A stretch of 8,044 nucleotides of DNA, taken from Oscillospiraceae bacterium (GTDB lineage: Bacteria > Bacillota > Clostridia > Oscillospirales > Ruminococcaceae). A program made the position numbers and the translations under genes. The notes below the pieces were generated by a model. That model was not told where the DNA came from. It did not search any database and saw nothing but the letters and a program-made list of their open reading frames with translations. Each line of letters starts with the position of its first letter. Positions within the stretch are counted from its first letter, which is position 1. Positions 1 to 3,992 of this stretch are shown piece by piece. The stretch is taken from assembly GCA_031281115.1 (NCBI GenBank), contig JAITFV010000015.1, positions 1-8,044 of the forward strand, written 5' to 3'.

Positions 1-183
1 CTTTTTAAGTTAAAGGGGCTTGCGCTGTTGCGACAGCGCCCGCTGCGCTCACGCAGCGGAAACCCGTTTAAATTGAAACTGTGGAACAGTTTTCAATTTA
101 AACGATTATACAACAGCGCGGAACCCTGTTATAGCCAGTTAAGTTAAAAACGCTAAAGCGTTTTTAACTTAACTGGCTATAAC
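1..183. repeat. Composite palindromic intergenic element, copy 1 (GC-rich core plus variable stems)
   Basis: This gene-free stretch is made almost entirely of inverted repeats. In order: a possible cut-off arm at 1-18; a hairpin with GCGCTG/CAGCGC arms at 22-27/34-39; a CCGCTGCG/CGCAGCGG hairpin at 40-47/52-59; an AT-rich near-palindrome at 65-82/85-104 with one bulged base; the linker CGCGGAACCCTGTTAT at 117-132; and a perfect 27-bp stem with a 2-nt loop at 128-154/157-183. The last stem contains the final codons and stop of the ytaF gene. Copy 2 at 3881-3989 shares the 16-nt linker exactly and 18 of 19 bases of the first core hairpin (22-40 versus 3920-3938), while its AT-rich stems differ in sequence. 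It may act as a REP/BIME-like element and as an RNA 3'-end or bidirectional terminator. No transposase is visible. The repeat structure is certain; the function is inferred. Confidence 0.8.
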
Positions 184-812
184 TTTAAAACCGCCAGCAC
201 AATCAGCACCGCACCTCCGAGCCATGAGAAGCTCGCTTTAGACTTATCCGCTGCCTTGTTCCCTGTGAAGCTCCCCAGCGCAATCGCCAGTACGCCTATT
301 ACGAGAGCGAGAGCGATTATAAGCAGCTTGTTCGCGCCGCCGAGCGCAGTGCCGATTCCCGCCGCGAGCCCGTCAAGCGACAGCGCAATTGACAGCGAGA
401 CCGCTTCGGTAGGGCTGAGAACATTCGAGCGGTCTTCGTCAGCGTCTTCAGGATTGGCGTAAATATTAAGAATAAAATTAAAATTTAGAAGTTTGAATTT
501 TAACTGCCCGTTAATATTTTTGTTTCGCTTTTTTATAAGCGCCTTAACTGCGTTGTCAAGCAGTTTTATAAGCCCTAAAAAGAAAAGAATTAAAAAGCAC
601 AGAATGTTCGCAGTATTTTCATTTAAAAACCCGCGGATAAATTCACCCGCAAAGAGCGAAGCAGCCAGAAAAGCGGCAGAAACCCCACTTATAACCATTA
701 CAGAGGCAAAAGGAATCTTTATTTTTTTCGCACCATATGCAAAAGAGGACACAAAAGCATCGGCAGAAACTGCAGAAACAAGCAGCAGCGCCTGTGTTAA
801 ATCAAAGAGCAT
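177..812 (-). CDS. ytaF: YtaF-type membrane protein of the MntP (DUF204) superfamily
   Basis: A 211-residue polytopic membrane protein. Two internally related halves carry S-x-D signatures: SADAF near residues 16-20 and SLDGLAAG near 145-152. MntP Mn2+ exporters place conserved membrane aspartates at such sites. Hydrophobic segments lie near 5-22, 35-58, 67-86, 135-156, 163-182 and 194-210. The central soluble loop (about 89-134) is longer than in MntP and contains a D-x-D-x-S-N-x-L-S-x-x-E stretch (D125-E136) that fits an EF-hand calcium loop. The length and the loop match the 'sporulation membrane protein YtaF' family better than MntP; its transport substrate is not established. The ATG at 812 has AGGG 7 nt upstream, lying inside a hairpin (819-862). 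The TAG stop lies inside a perfect palindrome. It is the last gene of the minus-strand run, separated from the YkgJ-type gene by repeat DNA, so it may be transcribed separately. The family call is firm; the function is uncertain. Confidence 0.85.
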   Translation of the reverse strand: MLFDLTQALLLVSAVSADAFVSSFAYGAKKIKIPFASVMVISGVSAAFLAASLFAGEFIRGFLNENTANILCFLILFFLGLIKLLDNAVKALIKKRNKNINGQLKFKLLNFNFILNIYANPEDADEDRSNVLSPTEAVSLSIALSLDGLAAGIGTALGGANKLLIIALALVIGVLAIALGSFTGNKAADKSKASFSWLGGAVLIVLAVLKL

Positions 813-818
813 GTTTTA

Positions 819-862
819 ACCCTAACCTTTCTAAGTCATTTTATGACTGAAAGGGTTAGGGT
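819..862 (-). promoter_or_regulatory. Hairpin in the ytaF 5' leader that covers its Shine-Dalgarno
   Basis: The outer arms are ACCCTAACC-TTTC (819-831) and GAAAGGGTTAGGGT (849-862), with one bulged base. The inner arms are AGTCAT/ATGACT (834-839/843-848) around a 3-nt loop. In the minus-strand RNA the 3' arm holds the only plausible Shine-Dalgarno sequence (AGGG, plus-strand 820-823), 7 nt before the ytaF ATG. If it folds in RNA it could limit translation initiation. It may equally be one more palindromic repeat of this genome. The pairing is seen in the sequence; the regulatory role is inferred. Confidence 0.5.
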
Positions 863-868
863 GTTAAC

Positions 869-946
869 AGACCATTCCACCAACCCCGCTCACGGCGAAA
901 AATTTTACTCAAAAATCCGCTCGTTCAGGAGTTAGTGGAAAGGTCT
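869..946. repeat. MITE-like element, member 1 (AGAC...GTCT ends)
   Basis: A 78-bp element bounded by 12-nt terminal inverted repeats, AGACCATTCCAC (869-880) and GTGGAAAGGTCT (935-946), with one mismatch. Its right-hand interior (896-934) aligns with 7682-7718 in the second element: 34 identical positions, three substitutions and two 1-base gaps. The arms of the two elements differ except for the terminal AGAC/GTCT. It fills the gap between the YkgJ-type gene, whose stop is 3 nt away, and the ytaF leader. It has no coding capacity, so any mobility would need a transposase supplied elsewhere. Confidence 0.7.
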
Positions 947-949
947 AAT

Positions 950-1411
950 TTATAAGAATCTTAAAATCACATTATCTTTAACATATTCTTTAATTTGTTC
1001 GGGGTATTTTTGCACCCGCGCTTTTATTTTTTCCGTGAGGTCGGAATTCACGAACTGTACAAGTTTGGAAAGCGATTCCCCATTCACTTTCTTGCACAGC
1101 GGCGAAATTGTTATCACGACAGAATCGCCGAGCTTCATGGCGCGGAAAGGCCAAAGTTTGCAGTCAAAAGGCTTGCTCATTCCAAGCTTGCAGCCATTTT
1201 TGCTGAGCGCGGGGCAGACGCACAAGCCTTTTTCATCGTAATTAATTTTGAAAACGCGGTTCCCGTTTATAAAATCAAATTCGTATTCATCGCTTATTAA
1301 TGCTGCCAACCCGTCATCAATAACAGGCACTTCCCAAATTTCGCTCTCGTAAAAACCGCAACAGAGCTTACATTCGGCGCAGTCAGCTTCACTCAAAATT
1401 CTATTAAGCAT
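950..1411 (-). CDS. YkgJ-type cysteine-cluster protein (CxxCxxCC)
   Basis: A 153-residue soluble protein of the Zn/Fe-cluster YkgJ family. Its N-terminus carries C-x2-C-x2-C-C (C11, C14, C17, C18). Later come C64, C66, C74 and C84 in the family pattern 'C-P-x-L...x-G-C...P-F-D-C-x-x-W-P-F', plus C106. These cysteines probably bind a metal or iron-sulfur cluster; the biochemical role of the family is poorly defined. The ATG at 1411 is preceded by AGAGGG with about 7 nt spacing, located inside the 3' end of hisS. The gene overlaps hisS by 19 bases in another frame, so the two are very likely co-transcribed and translationally coupled. A link to tRNA or translation is suggested only by this position. 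The stop codon is followed within 3 nt by a MITE-like repeat. The family call is confident; the function is unknown. Confidence 0.85.
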   Translation of the reverse strand: MLNRILSEADCAECKLCCGFYESEIWEVPVIDDGLAALISDEYEFDFINGNRVFKINYDEKGLCVCPALSKNGCKLGMSKPFDCKLWPFRAMKLGDSVVITISPLCKKVNGESLSKLVQFVNSDLTEKIKARVQKYPEQIKEYVKDNVILRFL

Positions 1412-2655
1412 AACTTGACCCTCTCGGCATTTAAAGCAACTTCTCGTTTTTCACCGCTTTGCATATTTTTAATTACTGCCGTGCCGCTTTCGGTTTCATT
1501 GCTTCCGAGCACCATAGAAAACCGCGCTCCGAGCTTATCCGCATACTTCATCTGTGCGCCGAGCCCGCGCCCCGCAAGGTCAGTTTCTGCCCAAAAACCT
1601 TGCTCGCGCAGTTCTTTTACGAGCTTTGCAGCGGCAAGTTCTGCTCCCGTGTCAAGCGCAGCGATATAAAGGTCGCAGGATTTCGCCGGTTCAAAGTCTA
1701 AGCCCTGCGCCTGCATAACTAAGATAAGCCTGTCAAGTCCCATCCCGAAGCCAAGCCCCGCTATTTTACCGCCGCCTATTTCCTCAATTAAACCATCGTA
1801 ACGCCCGCCCGCGCAAAATGTGTCCTGTGCGCCGAGGGAATCGGATTTAAACTCGAAGACGGTGTTAGTGTAATAATCAAGACCGCGAACTAACCGCGGG
1901 TTTTCAACAAAGCTGATATTAAATGCATTTAACGCGGTTTTGACTGCACTGAAATGCGTTTCGCAATCGCCGCAAACGTACTTTGTAATCACAGGCGTGT
2001 CTTTATTTATTTCGCGGCAGGAATCATTTTTGCAGTCCAAAAGCCGCAGCGGATTACGTTCAAGTCTCTCGTTGCAGAGCCCGCACATTTTTTGTTCTTT
2101 GTAATATTCTGTTAGCAATTCTTTATACTGATTGCGGCAAACAGGACAGCCGATACTGTTGATTTCAAGCCGCGTGTTTTTAATGCCGAGCCGCGTGAAA
2201 ACATCGTTTGCAAGGCAGATTACCTCCGCATCCGCGAGCGGTTTTGCAGCGCCGTAAAACTCCACGCCGAACTGCCTGTGTTCGCGCAATCTGCCGCTTT
2301 GCGGCGCTTCGTAGCGGAAACAGCTTGTGAAATAAAACAGCTTCAACGGCAGCGCCTGCCCGGTCAATCCGTGCTCAACTGCCGCCCGCGCCGCACCTGC
2401 GGTACCTTCGGGTTTGAGCGTTATGCTCCTGCCTTTTTTATCATCGAAAGTATACATTTCTTTTTGTACAACGTCGGTCGTTCCGCCCATTCCGCGTTGA
2501 AAAAGCACGGTGTGTTCAAACGTAGGCGTACGGATTTCCTTACAGCCATAGCTTTCCGCAACGGCTTTCGTGACTTTCTCGGCAGTGTGCCACTTGTGTA
2601 TATCGGCGGGGAGTTTGTCTTCGGTGCCTCGCGGCGCACGTGTGATTAATGACAT
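1393..2655 (-). CDS. hisS: Histidyl-tRNA synthetase
   Basis: A 420-residue class II aminoacyl-tRNA synthetase that charges tRNA-His with histidine, using ATP, in the cytoplasm. The N-terminal RAPRGTEDKLP is the standard HisRS opening. Motif 2 is FRYEAP...GRLREHRQF (113-129). The histidine-binding signature LVRGLDYYT (255-263) includes the conserved Arg257, followed by AGGRYDGL (282-289) and motif 3 GLGFGMGLDRL (300-310). The C-terminal anticodon-binding domain covers about 327-420. Between motif 2 and the HisA signature lies a cysteine-rich insertion with pairs at C170/C173, C191/C194, C208/C213 and C228/C231, which looks like a metal-binding subdomain. The ATG at 2655 has AAAGGAG (2666-2672) 10 nt upstream. 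It starts 23 nt after the DUF2007 gene and overlaps the YkgJ-type gene at its end. The length is normal and no key residue is missing. Confidence 0.97.
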   Translation of the reverse strand: MSLITRAPRGTEDKLPADIHKWHTAEKVTKAVAESYGCKEIRTPTFEHTVLFQRGMGGTTDVVQKEMYTFDDKKGRSITLKPEGTAGAARAAVEHGLTGQALPLKLFYFTSCFRYEAPQSGRLREHRQFGVEFYGAAKPLADAEVICLANDVFTRLGIKNTRLEINSIGCPVCRNQYKELLTEYYKEQKMCGLCNERLERNPLRLLDCKNDSCREINKDTPVITKYVCGDCETHFSAVKTALNAFNISFVENPRLVRGLDYYTNTVFEFKSDSLGAQDTFCAGGRYDGLIEEIGGGKIAGLGFGMGLDRLILVMQAQGLDFEPAKSCDLYIAALDTGAELAAAKLVKELREQGFWAETDLAGRGLGAQMKYADKLGARFSMVLGSNETESGTAVIKNMQSGEKREVALNAERVKLCLIEF

Positions 2656-2678
2656 TAGTGCTGTTCTCCTTTAAAATT

Positions 2679-3056
2679 TTATCTAAAAAATGAAAGAATA
2701 AATATTAGTGAAATTACCAGTAGTGGAATCCCGAGAATTAACAAGACTAATAATCTACCTTTTATTCTTTTGGCTTTTTCGGAGCGTATTAATTCTGCTC
2801 CATAGTCGTCGTTTTCATCGAAATCCTCAATTTCATTAGGGGTAATATCGTTTAATATTTCCTTCGCTTTTTCAAGGTGTAACGGAGCTACATAAACATC
2901 AACACCCAAAGAAGAACCGCCCATAGAAACTGATAAAAGTTCTCCCGCACCGCGTCTTTTTAAAACTGTCGGGATTTCACTTTCGTTGAGTGCCGCGACA
3001 ATAATATCCGTGTTTATATCGTCGGCGAGCGAACAGAGAAAAATTATATCGTTCAT
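2679..3056 (-). CDS. DUF2007-family protein with C-terminal membrane anchor
   Basis: A 125-residue protein. Residues about 4-70 match the DUF2007 ('putative signal-transducing protein') pattern: IIFLCSLADDINTDIIVAAL, then a basic RRGAG turn, SMGGSSLGVDVYV (44-56) and a final LEKAKEIL helix. An acidic linker (EDFDENDD) leads to a single C-terminal membrane helix (about 102-123), so the domain probably faces the cytoplasm. I chose ATG 3056. An upstream in-frame TTG at 3083 has no Shine-Dalgarno and would add nine residues that encode the ribosome-binding region itself (AAAGGA at 3069-3074). That site is 12 nt from ATG 3056, rather long, and is better spaced for a 3-codon out-of-frame ORF at 3053-3064. 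The gene precedes hisS by 23 nt, in the same operon. The molecular function is unknown. Confidence 0.75.
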   Translation of the reverse strand: MNDIIFLCSLADDINTDIIVAALNESEIPTVLKRRGAGELLSVSMGGSSLGVDVYVAPLHLEKAKEILNDITPNEIEDFDENDDYGAELIRSEKAKRIKGRLLVLLILGIPLLVISLIFILSFFR

Positions 3057-3156
3057 ATTTTCATTAAGTCCTTTCTTTACCAACGAAGAATGAAAACAAC
3101 GTTTTCCCCGTTTCAGTCGTATTTTGTTTCAAACTTAAATTCTCGTTTATAGCTAC

Positions 3157-3263
3157 GCCACCCTTTCCGCCGGAAACGACGCCCTCACACAGAGGGGAAT
3201 TTTTTTATTTTAGCAGTATCCGATTCCCCTCCGTGGAGGGGTGCTGCTTTAGCAGCGGGGTGG
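3157..3263. repeat. CCACCC...GGGTGG structured intergenic repeat
   Basis: Within the 270-base gap between mgsA and the DUF2007 gene, CCACCC (3158-3163) and GGGTGG (3258-3263) enclose nested inverted repeats: AGGGGAAT/ATTCCCCT (3193-3200/3223-3230), CCCCTCC/GGAGGGG (3226-3232/3235-3241, 2-nt loop) and GCTGCT/AGCAGC (3243-3248/3251-3256, 2-nt loop). From memory, very similar 'GGAGGGG...GGGGTGG' repeats are scattered through many Clostridia genomes. The copy number here cannot be judged from one window. The rest of this gap holds a weak terminator candidate and a small GAAAAC/GTTTTC hairpin (3092-3106). No gene is visible in it. Confidence 0.65.
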
Positions 3264-3264
3264 T

Positions 3265-3298
3265 AAAAATATAAAACGCCGCACTAAACCGCACGGCG
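3265..3298 (-). terminator. Possible mgsA transcription terminator
   Basis: On the minus strand, 28 nt after the mgsA stop, CGCCG...CGGCG arms (3294-3298/3277-3281) enclose a 12-nt loop and are followed directly by the T-rich tract TTTTATATTTTT (3265-3276). The stem is only 5 bp and the loop is large, so this is a weak intrinsic terminator candidate. The adjoining structured repeat could share the job. Confidence 0.4.
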
Positions 3299-3326
3299 CC
3301 AGACCTTCGGAAAGTGTGAAACTTAC

Positions 3327-3725
3327 TTACGACTTCACGTTCTCTCTCCAGTCCAAATCGCCGCGTTCAAGCGCGTGTATCAAAGCCTCGCCTGTCGCAA
3401 TGTTCGTGGCGACAGGGATTTTTTGCACATCGCAAACGCGAAGTATATTCATGTCGTTGGGTTCGTTCGGTTTTGCACTGATGGGGTCCCGGAAAAAGAA
3501 AAGCACATCTATTTCATTACAGGAAATAAGTGATATGATTTGTTCCGCCCCACCCCGCGAACCGCTTAAATACTTTTGAATCTGCAAACCTGTGGTCTCG
3601 CCCACAAGTTTTCCCGTCGTCCCCGTGGCACAAAGACTGTGCCGCGATAAAATGCCGCTGTACGCTATGCAGAACTGCACCATTAATTCCTTTTTAGAAT
3701 CGTGAGCGATTAACGCTATATTCAT
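3327..3725 (-). CDS. mgsA: Methylglyoxal synthase family protein with altered catalytic residues
   Basis: A 132-residue cytoplasmic protein. MgsA converts dihydroxyacetone phosphate to methylglyoxal and phosphate, a bypass of lower glycolysis. Fold and phosphate-site motifs are present: IALIAHD (H8, D9), ATGTTG (33-38), LSGS (53-56), FFRDP (D80) and IPVATNIAT (103-111). A gap-free offset of 11 to E. coli MgsA numbering puts Ala60 at the catalytic Asp71 (GGAEQ instead of GGDQQ), Asn87 at His98 and Asn90 at Asp101, with Asp91 next to it. The E. coli D91 equivalent, the threonines of the phosphate loop and H19/D20 equivalents are kept. Length and C-terminal ERGDLDWR are normal for clostridial MgsA. 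ATG 3725 has only a weak purine-rich site upstream but an extended -10 promoter close by. It lies downstream of PBP2, where clostridial mgsA is often found. The family is certain; normal catalytic activity is doubtful. Confidence 0.9.
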   Translation of the reverse strand: MNIALIAHDSKKELMVQFCIAYSGILSRHSLCATGTTGKLVGETTGLQIQKYLSGSRGGAEQIISLISCNEIDVLFFFRDPISAKPNEPNDMNILRVCDVQKIPVATNIATGEALIHALERGDLDWRENVKS

Positions 3726-3756
3726 AATATTCTCGCTTTCCCACTTTCTTAATTTA

Positions 3757-3785
3757 ATTATAACACAAAACTTTCCATTTTAAAA
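3757..3785 (-). promoter_or_regulatory. Probable sigma-A promoter of mgsA (extended -10)
   Basis: On the minus strand the perfect -10 hexamer TATAAT (3757-3762) is preceded by TGT, giving an extended -10 (TGTTATAAT). At 17 nt spacing the -35 position reads TTTTAA (3780-3785), only 3 of 6 matches to TTGACA, which is acceptable with an extended -10. The -10 lies 31 nt upstream of the mgsA ATG. This suggests that mgsA is transcribed separately from the mre-PBP2 cluster. Confidence 0.6.
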
Positions 3786-3810
3786 TAGTAAAATTGAATT
3801 TGCTGTTAAA

Positions 3811-3861
3811 TTTGTGAAATCTTTAGATTTTGCGCAGATAAATCTGTGTATATTTCACAAA
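3811..3861. promoter_or_regulatory. Dyad-symmetric region upstream of the mgsA promoter
   Basis: A perfect 10-bp inverted repeat, TTTGTGAAAT (3811-3820) and ATTTCACAAA (3852-3861), is separated by 31 nt. Inside it are two further perfect palindromes: AAATCT/AGATTT (3817-3822/3825-3830) and CAGAT/ATCTG (3835-3839/3842-3846). It lies about 25 nt upstream of the proposed -35 element, in a position suited to a regulator binding site. The half-sites resemble the Rex half-operator TTGTGAA, but the spacing is wrong for one Rex site. The symmetry is seen; the operator role is inferred. Confidence 0.4.
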
Positions 3862-3880
3862 AGATGATTTATAGTTTATA

Positions 3881-3989
3881 CTAAAATCCAATAAACTGGT
3901 TTATTGGATTTTAGGGATGGCGCTGCTGCGACAGCGCCTGCGGCTCGCAAGCCGCGGAACCCTGTTATCCATTTCTTAAATGGATAACA
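3881..3989. repeat. Composite palindromic intergenic element, copy 2
   Basis: This is a complete, compact copy of the element seen at 1-183. In order: a perfect 16-bp AT-rich stem with 2-nt loop (3881-3896/3899-3914); a GGCGCTG/CAGCGCC hairpin (3919-3925/3932-3938); a GCGGCT/AGCCGC hairpin (3940-3945/3950-3955); the shared linker CGCGGAACCCTGTTAT (3953-3968); and a perfect 12-bp stem, TGTTATCCATTT/AAATGGATAACA (3963-3974/3978-3989). It starts 3 nt after the PBP2 stop codon in transcription order, so it would form the 3' end of the mre-PBP2 transcript. It may act as terminator or RNA-stabilising structure, although no classic uridine tract follows. Confidence 0.8.
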
Positions 3990-3992
3990 ATA

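Noticed and set aside
1..183. CRISPR array
   Set aside because: The repeats are palindromic modules of unequal length and spacing with no regularly spaced direct repeats or cas genes.
256..819. Plus-strand open frames opposite ytaF, the YkgJ-type gene, hisS, mgsA, PBP2, mreD and mreC
   Set aside because: They are antisense shadows of well-supported genes, with low-complexity Ser/Ala/Arg-rich products and no recognisable domains.
869..946. Intact insertion sequence
   Set aside because: At 78 bp (and 140 bp for its relative) it is too short to encode a transposase; at most it is a non-autonomous element.
813..949. yybP-ykoY manganese riboswitch ahead of the MntP-like gene
   Set aside because: The leader is fully accounted for by a simple hairpin and a MITE-like repeat, and I see no match to the conserved riboswitch loops.
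3145..3180. T-box-like sequence (minus-strand AGGGTGG) upstream of the DUF2007-hisS operon
   Set aside because: Only AGGGTGG matches the AGGGTGGNACCGCG antiterminator; the rest does not, the base after TGG does not suit tRNA-His, no specifier stem is evident, and the motif is the end of the CCACCC...GGGTGG repeat.
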